A stretch of 64,000 bases of DNA, from NCBI GenBank assembly GCA_003117195.1, contig BDSI01000147.1, positions 186,001-250,000 on the forward strand, in the 5' to 3' direction. Made by a program: the position numbers and the translations under genes. This DNA is from Eudorina sp. 2006-703-Eu-15. Its lineage: Eukaryota > Chlorophyta > Chlorophyceae > Chlamydomonadales > Volvocaceae. Below the pieces are notes generated by a model that did no database searches, was not told the origin of the DNA, and was given only the letters and a program-made list of their open reading frames with translations. This document shows positions 19,119-30,160 of this stretch, piece after piece. Each line of letters opens with the position of its first letter. The first letter of the stretch is position 1.

Positions 19119-19650
19119 ACGGCGGCGGCAGCGATGAAGGTGGCGGCGGCGCGGCCTCCAGCACAGCACGCGGGGACGGCGGCGGCAGCGATGAAGGTGG
19201 CGGCGGCGCGGCCTCCAGCACAGCACGCGGGGACGGCGGCGGCAGCGATGAAGGTGGCGGCGGCGCGGCCTCCAGCACAGCACGCGGGGACGGCGGCGGC
19301 AGCGATGAAGGTGGCGGCGGCGCGGCCTCCAGCACAGCACGCGGGGACGGCGGCGGCAGCGATGAAGGTGGCGGCGGGGCGGCGGGGGGGCGGCGCGAGG
19401 TGGCGGCGGCGCGGCCTCCAGCACAGCACGCGGGGACGGCGGCGGCAGCGATGAAGGTGGCGGCGGCGCGGCCTCCAGCACAGCACGCGGGGACGGCGGC
19501 GGCAGCGATAAAGGTGGCGGCGGCGCGGCCTCCAGCACAGCACGCGGGGACGGCGGCGGCAGCGATGAAGGTGGCGGCGGCGCGGCCTCCAGCACAGCAC
19601 GCGGGGACGGCGGCGGCAGCGATGAAGGCGGGGTCCCCAATAACCGGGCG
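18895..19650 (-). repeat. 57-bp minisatellite joining gag to pol, about 13 units
   Basis: The anchor AGCACAGCAC recurs every 57 bp. In the gag and pol frames it encodes PRAVLEAAPPPPSSLPPPS. Two units break the period: 56 bp between 19104 and 19160 (one G lost in the run at 19116-19118), and 89 bp between 19331 and 19420 (a 32-bp insertion). Together they put gag and pol out of frame. No stop codon occurs in any of the six frames of the unit, so several long open frames cross it. Confidence 0.92.
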
Positions 19651-22600
19651 TACGACCAATGACTGTAGTATGTGCCACCGTAGTCGTAGTCATCCACGTA
19701 CGTCGCCAAATGCGACGATGGAGGATCACGTTCATCGGCAAAGCTGACCCGCCTCTGACGGTTGGAAGGCGCCGCAGCCACGGGCGGCTCGGCGGGTTGC
19801 GAAGACCCAGCTTGCCCGACAGCGGCGTGGGCCCCAGACGGCCCCGACGGCGGCGGCGGCTCGCCGTAGCCCCTAAAATGCTGATCCTCATCGCGCCTGT
19901 AGACTCTGCCTCGGTCGCCAACATGGGTACCATGTCCACCTCCACGGCCGCCATCAGGGTCGCCATACCCATTGCGAGCATCTCCACGGCCGCCTGGAGC
20001 AAACCCGTGACCGCGACCACGCCCGGCGTCGTAGCCACCCATCGGCCCACCGTAGACGCCGCCTTGGCCTTGCCAGCCGCGGTGAAAGCCGCCAGAAGGC
20101 GGAGGGTATGCCTCCGACTGCCCACCGTGGTACCCATGGCTGGGCGACGCAGCGTATCCATCCCCCGGTCCACGGCCCGGGCCGTTGCCGTAGCCGCCGC
20201 CCCAATATTCGGCGGAAGGCCCCGCAGGGCCCCCGCGCCCCCGGCCTCGCCCAGCTCCCACGCCTCCCGACCAGTTTCGCCCGTAACACATATTCGGCGG
20301 ATGAAATCTCCGACCACAGATCCCGCACAGGTCCTTCTTCATCTCCTCCAGCCACCGAGGGCAGGCATACACGTCATGCCCGTTGGACCCGCAGCAAAGA
20401 CACTGTGGAGGCGTGGGCCCCGTCGTCTGCGGCGGAGCAGGCGACGGAGGTGGCCGTTCCGCGACCGGGAACGGGGCAGGAACAGCGACCGGCGGTGCAC
20501 TTGACTCGCTTTCCTGCTGCTTCCCTTTACGACGAGCTCCTGATGACGCCACCGATGCGGTATTATTGGCGCGCGCCTGCTGCTGCTGTTTGGCAGGCGT
20601 CTGACGCCGTATGAACCCCCATTGGAGCAGAGGCTCGTGGTCATGCTGCGCCTCCAGGACCGCCTGCTCCAAGGCTTGCAGAAACTGCCCCAAATCGCCC
20701 GACACCGACACACCCGCCGCTTGGAACCGGCGTCCCACCTCTTGTCGCAGGAAGTCGTGGTTGATCCCTTCGATGAACCAACGAAACACGTCGACCACAG
20801 GTACCCCCTGCGTACTGAATTTAGGCAACGTCAGGATTGCCCGCATCCGCGCTACGCAGTCCTGCAGCGGCTCGCCATTCTGCTGCTGTACTTCCGCCTT
20901 TATCCATTCCCGGTCCTCCATGGTGAGATGTTCGCCGTACACCTCGCCCAGCTCCTGCCATAGCTGGGCCATCGGATTCATCACGGTAAAAGTAGGGTCT
21001 CGAAGGCATGCCCGTTGGCTCTGTTCATACTTTGCTCGTACGTCCAGGTATCGCTGGTGAAGACTTGCCGTAAACGGGGCCGGCCGCTTCGGCAAGAATT
21101 TTGGGAAATAATCGAAGAGGAGAGGGTCGTCATAACGGCACACCCCCAAGCCGTTCTGACTGGCCCACAGGAGCATGTTTCGCTGCAGTTGGAGGATGTG
21201 CAACCGGGACGTCCCCTGGATCCGCTGTTCATCCGACGGTTCGGACACCTTCAGCTGCGACATGCCGTATATGCGCCCGTGGTAACCAGGTGGAAGAGTC
21301 GGCGCCACGACGGTCGGTAGCGGCGATGCATACGGCAGTGCGGGTTGCCCCAGCGGTGGGGAGGCCGATTGTGCCGACGGCCGAGGTGGTGGCGGAACCG
21401 GCAGCGGCTGCACGTATTGCGGCTGAGGCAGAGACGGAGCCTCCGGCTGCGGCGGCGGTGGAGGAACCGGCGGTGACTGCAGTGCGTAATACGACAACAG
21501 AAATGACGAGACCTGCTGCTGTGGTTGCGGGGGCGGAACCGGAGTCGGTGATGGCGCATACTGCTGCTGTGGCTGCAGCGGAGCCTGCTGCTGCGGCGGC
21601 GGCGGCGGAACCGGCGGCGGCGGCTGCGCATACTGCGGCTGCAACGGAGGCGGGGCCTGCGGCTGCGGGCCCGCCGGCGGCGGCGGCGCATACTGCGGCT
21701 GCGGCGGCGGCGGCGGAACCGGAGGCGGCGGCTGCACATACTGCGGCTGCGGCGGAGGAGGGGCCTGCGGCTGCGGGCCCGCCGGCGGCGGCGGCGCATA
21801 CTGCGGCTGTGGCGGCGGCGGCGGAATCGGAGGCGGCGGCTGCGCATACTGCGGCTGCGGCGGAGGCGGGGCCTGCGGCTGTGGCGGCGGCGGCGGAACC
21901 GGCGGCGGCTGCTGCGCACCCTGCGGCTGCGGCGGAGGCGGGCCCTGCAGCTGCGGCAGCGGAGACGGAACCGTCGGCGGCGGCTGCGCATACTGCGGCT
22001 GCGACGGAGGCGGGCCCTGTGGCTGCGGCGGCGGCGGCGGAACCGGAGGCGGCGGCTGCGCATACTGCGGCTGCAACGGAGGCGGGGCCTGCGGCTGCGG
22101 GCCCGCCGGCGGCGGCGGCGCATACTGCGGCTGCGGCGGCGGCGGGGGAACCGGAGGCGGCGGCTGCGCATACTGTGGCTGCGGCGGAGGCGGGGCCTGC
22201 GGCTGAGGGCCCGCCGGCGGCGGCGGCGCATACTGTGGCTGCGGCGGCGGCGGCGGAACCGGAGGCGGCGGCTGCGCATACTGCGGCTGTGGCGGAGGCG
22301 CGGCCTGCGGCTGTGGCGGAGGCGGCGGAACCGGCGGCGGCGGCTGCGCACACTGCAGCTGCGGCGGAGGCGGGCCCTGCGGCTGCGGCAGCGGAGACGG
22401 AACCGTCGGCGGCGGCTGCGCATACTGCGGCTGCGACGGAGGCGGGCCCTGTGGCTGCGGCGGCGGCGGCGGAACCGGAGGCGGCGGCTGCGCATACTGC
22501 GGCTGCGGCTGAGGCTCGTACGGCACTGGCTGCTGCTGAGGCTGCGGGAGCTGCGGCGGCTGCGGCTCCATCGGCAGATCCGGCTGCGGCAAGTACGGCA

Positions 22601-23093
22601 CCGGCTGCTGTCCGGCCGCACACTGGTACTCCGCGGGGCCCTGCGGCCACCCTGGAAGATGAGCCGCGACCCCGGGAGGAGGGTCCGGGGCTGGTGGAGG
22701 CCGTTGGCCACGGCCGCCAATCGTAACCGACCCGTGGGGCGACACTGACCGCCGCCGCTCGACAAGATCCGCCTGAGCAGCAGCTTCCGCAGGCAGCCAC
22801 TGCTCCGCGGGGGGAAGGCCGAGGCCAGAGAGCAAACGCCGCGACGGTGACCACTCATCCGCCTCGACTCGGCGCCCCCCAGGCGCAACCCGACTCGGGT
22901 CACTGGGCCCAGGCCCTCCAACGGCCAGATCGTCCATATGCAACGCACTACCGGATGCACGGGCGCGCACTAGGGCAGCCGCAAGGAGCGCGGCGTCGGA
23001 CGTTGCAGGCGGGCGAGGGATGCCGCTGACTCCAGCACACGGTCGAGCGGCACCTGATGCCGCGGTGTCCGCCAACGCAGGCCCAGCGTACAA
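19390..23093 (-). CDS. Retroelement gag with capsid-like region and two CCHC knuckles
   Basis: The frame runs from ATG at 23093 to the minisatellite. The N-terminal 160 residues are Ala/Pro-rich. A long Pro/Gln low-complexity region (about 22610-21400) follows, then a helical gag-like region (about 21260-20600; YFPKFLPKRPAPFTASLHQRYL, LWQELGEVYGEHLTMEDREW). Two knuckles of CX2CX4HX4C type come next (CLCCGSNGHDVYAC at about 20362-20403; CGICGRRFHPPNMC at about 20287-20330), then a Gly/Arg-rich region resembling RGG RNA-binding tails (about 20260-19870). Its role is packaging of element RNA into particles. The open frame continues to 18819, but past about 19390 it is out of register and reads the minisatellite in a different frame. 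Confidence 0.75.
21400..22610 (-). repeat. Pro/Gln low-complexity tract in gag
   Basis: Imperfect repeats of PQPQYAQPPPPVPPPPP and APPPPAGPQPQ (about 90-130 bp periods with variants) make up about 400 residues. All complementary frames stay open because of the GGC/GCC bias, which creates an apparent 541-aa Ala-rich plus-strand ORF that is not a gene. Confidence 0.85.
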
Positions 23094-23380
23094 CGGGTTG
23101 TCGTGTACAGACGCAGACTGAATGCCCCCTGGGTCGCTTGACGGTCGGAGAGCGCGACGTAGCCTAGCGCTCCGTTCAATCTCCGGGTCCAGCGGGGCGA
23201 GTGGAGCTCCGGACGAACGAGTAGGCCTACGACCCTCCGCTGGCGGCCGCCGCGACGACGTAGGCCCAGCTGGCGCCTCCAGCGTATAAGACTAAACCAC
23301 AAAGGCCAAAACGACTCGAAAAACTCTCCACCGCTCCCGATGGATCAATCCTGGCCGATGCCAGGGATGGCTCCTGGGCA
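23094..23380 (-). other. Element 5' leader
   Basis: 287 bp between arm A1 and the gag ATG. On the minus strand it begins TTGCCCAGGAGCCATCC right after A1's CACCCAGG. No TGG-starting tRNA primer-binding site is visible next to A1. The short CCCAGG-TTG-CCCAGG direct repeat lies across the boundary. Confidence 0.5.
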
Positions 23381-24048
23381 ACCTGGGTGATGTAGAAGAA
23401 CTGATGCAACCGTATATGGCTGCGGTCGAGCAATGAACTCCGTGTAAATACTGAGCTCCGCCGATGTCCTGTTTGAATCCAAATCAACTGATCACTATCC
23501 GCTATCGGCTCCAGATACCAATTCACGTTCCCAGATGAAACTCAGGTATTACAGCAATTGTCGGTGCCTCAGGTGCTCTCCTAGCAACCTCTCTCGGCCC
23601 GCCGGGACTTATCCCTGCCCGATGCTGCGTCTCCGAAACAGTCTCAATCTGTTACGCAGTCACTTAATGTACCTAGGGCGTGGAGAACACTTTCTACGCA
23701 TGCCCAGGAGCGCGGACTATGGCCGCGCTCAGCCACAAAACTACCGAGATTCCCAAACATGCGCCCTCCTGGAGCGACGCGATCACTCAGACAGATCACG
23801 ACGTCGGCAAACTAGCTACCAACTAGTAATATCGAAAGCTACTTAACCAGGAGAATTATGCCTGGTAATACCTTTAACAAAGCGGAAGCATCCGACGCGC
23901 GAGCGACCAACCGACCCATGGGTACACGCATCGAACAACCGCGGTCCTCTTCTATGGTTCTCCTAACCAACCCTGCCGACAGCTGGCGCGGAATTAGGCT
24001 CAAACCTCTTGCCGGTAAAATGAATGCTGCCGGTAATCCAGCACGACA
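23381..24048 (-). repeat. Split repeat arm A1 (668 bp)
   Basis: The 5' terminal arm (sense). It begins TGTCGTGC against the CGCT duplication and matches A2 except for one 6-bp indel and one substitution. It lacks the 55-bp B segment that follows A2; the match ends at 23381, the same base at which A2 meets B2. A minus-strand TGTAA is present (plus TTACA at 23549-23553). Confidence 0.88.
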
Positions 24049-24052
24049 CGCT
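24049..24052. repeat. Target-site duplication (right), CGCT
   Basis: Partner of 4088-4091. Sequence after it (CGCTTCCTTTTCGCTGC) matches the uninterrupted array unit near 50987-51010. Confidence 0.85.
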
Positions 24053-24099
24053 CGCTTCCTTTTCGCTGCAAAATATGCTTCTGCCTAGTTCTGCTGATG

Positions 24100-25000
24100 A
24101 TGACGTTCATTGCTATTGCGATAATTCATTATTATGACGATTCCGCTGAGTAGTATTCCATTCCGCTTGCGAGCAGACAGTGCAACGCTACGTTCACGAA
24201 CGCCGCGCGGCGTTTGCTAGTTTGGACGACCACGTTCGTCCTGCCCATTCTTCAGCGCATTCAACATTCGTCACGTACATACCACTGCCAGAGACGCCAC
24301 GTTGGTGCTGTGTCCTTTGCTGCTGAGGTCGGTGAACGGGTTCAAATCACTCCTCGCTTTCCACTTTCATTGCGCCGCCGTTTTGTGAAGCCGCGCAGCT
24401 CTCTATTAATGACCATACTATTTACCGCCCGAAAGCTGTTAGTATGCGTACAGACTGCTGCCTTCTTACAGGCCAGCTTCCTGCCGAGTTGCCACACATC
24501 GCTCGACTGCAAGGCAGTACACCTCTATGGCCCGCAGTTTTCTCCGTTCTTAACCTAACAACACGTCCATCACATTATTGCTTATTTCATATTATAACGG
24601 TGCGGCTTTGGCGCGCGGCTGAACTCATTGTTCATGTTGCCATTGATCGTAATATTTCATGTTCCCGCCGACATAGCTTCAAGTTGCTTTCCGCTTCAGT
24701 ACTGTCAATGGTTCTTACACCACTGGCATTCGTTTTAAATTTCCTTTTGGATGCTTTTCAGTCGCATGAGTTTCTTAGCTCACTAAACGTCATGTTCCGA
24801 CATTGCTTTAATAAGTTGCTGTTCGCATCAGTACTGGGGATTGTTTTTACACCACTGGCATTCGTTTTAAATGCCTTTCTGGATGCTCATCAGTCGCACG
24901 CGTTTCTTACCGCACATAACGTCACGTTACGTATCTGTGGCCCGCCGCTTCGTCAATTCGTCAACCGTCATTTTCAAGCGCTGCGGACCTCTTATTTCGT
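24100..25000. repeat. Array unit variant IV, partner of 51050-51950
   Basis: This segment matches 51050-51950 closely (TTGAGTAGTATTCCATTCCGC-like start, then GAACGGGTTCAAATC, then CATTGCTTTAATAAGTTGCTG). The other units have a different sequence at this position. Together with the left flank (3817-4091 matching 50800-50995) it shows the interrupted unit was of type IV. Confidence 0.75.
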
Positions 25001-28000
25001 GACAGTCCATTCTCAAGTTATCAAAACGTTCCTCGCATTATTGCGTATCTAATTTTATAACGGCGCGGCTTTGGCTGAACTGTGCGTTCATGTTGCGATT
25101 CATTACATTCATCATCGTTCATGTTCCGAACTTGCTTTCCACTTCAGTACTGTTCATTGTCTTTATACCACTGGCATTCGTTTTAAATTGCGTTCTGGAT
25201 GCTGTCCAGTCGCATGCGTTTTTTAGCTCGCTTAACGTGTTGCCACATTGCTTAATAACTTCCTTTCCGCATCAGTACTGTGAATTCTTTGTACACCACA
25301 GGCATTTCTTTTAAATTCCCTTCTATGTGCTTATCAGTCGCATGCGTTTTTTTACCTCGCTTCACGTCATGTTACGTACTTGTGGCCCTGTTCGTCACAT
25401 CCTCAACCGTCACTTTCAGGTGCTGCGCAGAACTGTTTACGTGGCTGAAATTACGGTGTTGTTTTATGATGTTTGGTTGCGGTAACGGTCTGCATGCTTC
25501 ATAACGCCTGACGCTCTTTTTCTTGTGCCGAACGGCCTCCGTGATTCACATTACTGTCCGCACAGCTGTGCAATTTCGGTGCAGTACGTATGAGCACTTT
25601 CGCATACTTCCTTATTTATAGCGTCACGGCTCGGGAGAACACGTCCAACCGTCATCCACTTTCCAACCGCTTGGGCAACCTTGCTTGCCTGCACGCCTCG
25701 TTAACACTCTTCTTATAATCGGGCTGTCCAAACCCACAACCGTGCATTATCATGGCAGCTTGCATTTCATCGTCGTGGTGGGTGATGCACCACAACGCTG
25801 AATTGCACATGCCATGATAGTGTACGTTCCTTACTGCACTGATTCCTTTTCATGTGCCTTACTGTGCCTGCTTGCACAGCCTCATCATCATGCACATCCT
25901 GCCGTCAGCTGCTATGTGTTTTTTGCTGTCCGATTTCCTTTCATGGCCGACATGTGCCTCTTCGTCATCCATCACAGCACTGACTTGTCATGCCTGGGGG
26001 GGTCGACAGGGGGGGTTCCCCCCCTGTCCATTAAGGGGGGGTGTGGGGGGGCATAGCCCCCCCGCGGAACCCCTTTTCATCCCTGGATAGTCTGTCTAAT
26101 GGGGCGGGGGCTCTTATTATTATTAGTATTGTTATTATTGCCCCCGCCTCTTATATACTCGCTACAAAATCTTCATCTCACTCGTACGACACACATCTCT
26201 GTGTACTGCACGCGCCCCGAAACCTCTTCCGAGACCTGTTTAGGAAAGCAGCTTTGCTACATTCCAACCGTCGTGATTCGTAGATTCCTGCTTCCGATAC
26301 CTCTCCTTATTACCATACCAGTAGTTCTGCTATAGTCCTTTCCGATACTACTCTCGCTCGCACCGCTCGCTTCCTGTTCCTTGGTTGCTGAAATATGAGT
26401 ATGCTTCTGCCCAGTGCTGATGATTATTATGGCATTCATGGCTATTCCACTGATTCATTCGCCGCCGCGCGTTTGCGAGTACTGCTGATGACCTGAGACT
26501 GTCCTGTCCATTCTTCGTTTGCTGAGGTCGGTGAACGAGGAATTGAAATCGTTCGTCGCAGCTCACTTTGGTTCGGCCGTCGTTTTGTCAAGCCGCGCAC
26601 CTAGCTCTGTATTAATGATGAACGTATTAATTTCGTTCCCGAAAGCTAATGGTAAGCCTACAGGCTGCAGCCATATTACATTCCAGCTTCCTCACGACTT
26701 GCCTCACATCGCTCGACTGCAAGGCAGTACACCTGCATGACCCGCTGTTTCCTCCATCCTGAAGTTAACAAAACGTTCCTCGCATTTTTGCGTATCTAAT
26801 ATTATAACGGCGCGGTTCTGGCTCAACTGTGCGTTCATGTTGCGATTCATCGTCTTTCATGTTCTGAACTTGCTGTCCGCGTCACTTCTGTAAATTGTTT
26901 TTACACCACTGCGATTGATTTTAAATTCCCTTCTGGATGCTTCTCAGTTGCATGCCTTTCGGAACTGCCTTGACGTCATGGTAAGCCCGCTTTGCTCGTC
27001 ATCACATTCTTCAACCGTCGTTCTGCAGCGCTGCGCACCTCTTGTTACGTGACAACAATTACGGTGTTTTGAGATAAAATTTCATCGCGGTGTGCATCAT
27101 AAGCAACTTCCTCCCGACTTGCCACACATCGCTCGACTGCAAGGCAGTACACCATTATGGTCAGTTGCTTCCCCCTTCTTGAACGAGCAAAGCATTTATT
27201 GCATTCTTCCTTATCTAACAATATAACGGTGCGGACCGGGCTGAACTGCGCGTTCATGTTGCGATTCATCGTATTTCGTTCATGTTCCGACATTGCTTTA
27301 AGTTGCTCTCCGCATCAGTACTGTGATTTGTTTTAACACAACCAGCATTCCTTTTCAATTTCCGTCTTTACGCTTTTCAGTCGCATGCGTTTCTTACCTC
27401 TCTTAACGTCATCACCTGCCGGCCTCTTCGTGACATCCTTCAACCGTCATTTTCAGGCGCTGCGCACCTCTTTTTACGTGACAGCAATTACGGTGTTGTT
27501 AGATGATGTTTCAGTGCGGTGTGCTTGATAAGGTAGGCTTGCCGCTCTTTTCCTTGTGCGGATCGGGCTCCGCGATTCACAACTCACTTTCCGACGTTAA
27601 TGTCCGCACCACTGTGAAATGTCTGTGCAGCACTACGTAGGAACCCTTTAGCATACTTACTTACTTTTAGCGTCGCGGCTCGGGATAACACGTCCACTCT
27701 TCGTTTCGTCATCCACTTTCCAACCGCTTGCAGGCCTCGCTCCAACACTCTTCCACTCTTCCAATAAACGGCCTGTTCAAACCCACAATCCTACATTATC
27801 ATGGCAGCTTGCTTCCCATCGTCATGATGGGGCACCACAACGATGAATTGCAAGCTGCCATGATACTGTACCTGCCTCATGCAAGTGCATTCTCATGCAT
27901 GTGTACTATACCTTCTTGCAGAGTCTCAGAATCATGCACATCCTTCCTTCACCTGCTATGTGGGTTCTCATGTCTGCTTTCCTTTCATGTCTGCCATGTG

Positions 28001-30160
28001 GCTCTTCTCTATCCATCACAGCACTGCCTTGTCATGCCAGGGGGGATCGACAGGGGGGGTTCCCCCCCTGTCCATTAAGGGGGGGTGCGGGGGGGCCTAG
28101 CCCCCCCACGAAACCCCTTTTCCATCCCTGGATAGTCTGTCTAATGGGGCGGGGGCTGTTATTATTATTAGTATTGTTATTATTGCCCCCGCCTCTTATA
28201 TACTCGCTACAAAATCTTCATCTCGCTCGTACGACACACATCTCTGTGTACTGCACGCGCCCCGAAACCTCTTCCGAGACCTGTCTAGGAAAGCAGCTTC
28301 GCTACATTCCAACCGTCGCGATTCGTAGATTCCTGCTTCCGCGATTCGTAGATTCCTGCTTTATTACGATACCAGTTCTGCTATAGTCCTTTCCGATACT
28401 ACTCTCGCGAGCACCGCTCACTCGCACCGCTCGCTTCCTGTTCCCTGTTTGCTGCAATATTAGTATGCTTCTGCCTAGTGCTGATGATTATTATGGCATT
28501 CATGGCTATTCCGCTGATTCATTCGCTGCGCGTTTGCTAGTACTACTGATGACCTGAGACTGTCCTGTCCATTCTTCGGCGCATTCATCATTCCTCACTT
28601 ACCACTGCCAACGAAATTACGTCACGTTTCGCGCTGGTCTACAGTTCTTTGGTGCTGTGTCGTTAGTCATGAGGTCGCAGCTCACTTTGGTTCGGCCGTC
28701 GTTTTGTCAAGCCGCGCACCTAGCTCTCTATTAATGATGAACGTATTCATTTCGTTCCCGAAAGCTAATGGTAAGCCTACAGACTGCAGCCATGTTACAT
28801 TCCAGCTTCCTCCCGAGTTGCCTCACATCGCTCGACTGCAAGGCAGTACACCTGTATGACCCGCTGTTTCCTCCATTCTGAAGTTAACAAAACGTTCCTC
28901 GCATTTTTGCGTATCTAATATTATAACGGCGCGGCTCTGGCTGAACTGTGCGTTCATGTTGCGATTCATCGTCTTTCATGTGCTGAACTTGCTGTCCGCG
29001 TCACTTCTGTAAATTGTTGTTACACCACTGCGATTGATTTTAAATTCCCTTCTGGATGCTTCTCAGTTGCATGCCTTTCGGAACTGCCTTGACGTCATGG
29101 TAAGCCCGCTTTGCTCGTCATCACATTCTTCAACCGTCGTTCTGCAGCGCTGCGCACCTCTTGTTACGTGACAACAATGTTACGGTGTTTTGAGATAAAA
29201 TTTCATCGCGGTGTGCATCATAAGCAGCTTCGTCCCGACTTGCCACACATCGCTCGACTGCAAGGCAGTACACCATTATGGTCAGTTGCTTCCCCCTTCT
29301 TGAACGAGCAAAGCATTTATTGCATTCTTCCTTATCTAACAATATAACGGTGCGGCCCGGGCTGAACTGCGCGTTCATGTTGCGATCAATCGTATTTCGT
29401 TCATGTTCCGACATTGCTTCAAGTTGCTCTCCGCATCAGTCCTGTGATTTGTTTTAACACCACTAGCATTCCTTTTCAATTTCCGTCTTTACGCTTTTCA
29501 GTCGCATGCGTTTCTGACCTCTCTTAACGTCATCACCTGCCGGCCTCTTCATGACATCCTTCAACCGTCATTTTCAGGCGCTGCGCACCTCTTTTTACGT
29601 GACAGCAATTACGGTGTTGTTAGATGATGTTTCAGTGCAGTGTGCTTGATAAGGTAGGCTTGCCGCTCTTTTCCTTGTGCGGATCGGGCTCCACGATTCG
29701 CAACTCACTTTCCGACGTTAATGTCCGCACCACTGTGAAATGTCTGTGCAGCACTACGTAGGAACCCTTTAGCATACTTACTTACTTTTAGCGTCGCGGC
29801 TCGGGATAACACGTCCACTCTTCGTTTCGTCATCCACTTTCCAACCGCTTGCAGGCCTCGCTCCAACACTCTTCCACTCTTCCAATAAACGGCCTGTTCA
29901 AACCCACAATCCTACATTATCATGGCAGCTTGCTTCCCATCGTCATGATGGGGCACCACAACGATGAATTGCAAGCTGCCATGATACTGTACCTGCCTCA
30001 TGCAAGTGCATTCTCATGCATGTGTACTATACCTTCTTGCAGAGTCTCAGAATCATGCACATCCTTCCTTCACCTGCTATGTGGGTCCTCATGTCTGCTT
30101 TCCTTTCATGTCTGCCATGTGGCTCTTCTCTATCCATCACAGCACTGACTCGTCATGCCA

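Larger units (their letters stand above)
4092..24048 (-). mobile_element. Ty3-type retroelement with split direct repeats (LINE nested inside)
   Basis: The element is bounded by CGCT duplications and has TG...CA ends on the minus strand (TGTCGTGC...GCATGACA). It codes on the minus strand for gag, protease-like, RT, RNase H and DDE integrase in the Ty3 order, with extra domains. Without the LINE it would be about 14.0 kb, large for this group. Its repeats are not ordinary LTRs. In the sense direction they run A1 (24048-23381), internal region, B1 (4877-4823), GC, A2 (4820-4147), B2 (4146-4092). The A/B break is at exactly the same base in all copies. A1 and A2 differ only by one substitution and one 6-bp indel, so the insertion is young. 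The copy is now disabled by the LINE and by frame changes in a minisatellite. Confidence 0.85.

Noticed and set aside
19118..20317. N-terminal 400 residues of the 3301-codon frame as real protein
   Set aside because: This part is gag's CCHC/RGG region and the minisatellite read out of register; the recognisable gag peptides are in the other frame.
21101..22726. 541-codon plus-strand Ala-rich open frame, and its minus-strand equivalents in other frames
   Set aside because: It is the complement of the Pro/Gln repeat of gag; the GGC/GCC bias keeps all frames open. The gag frame alone has capsid-like and CCHC sequence on either side.
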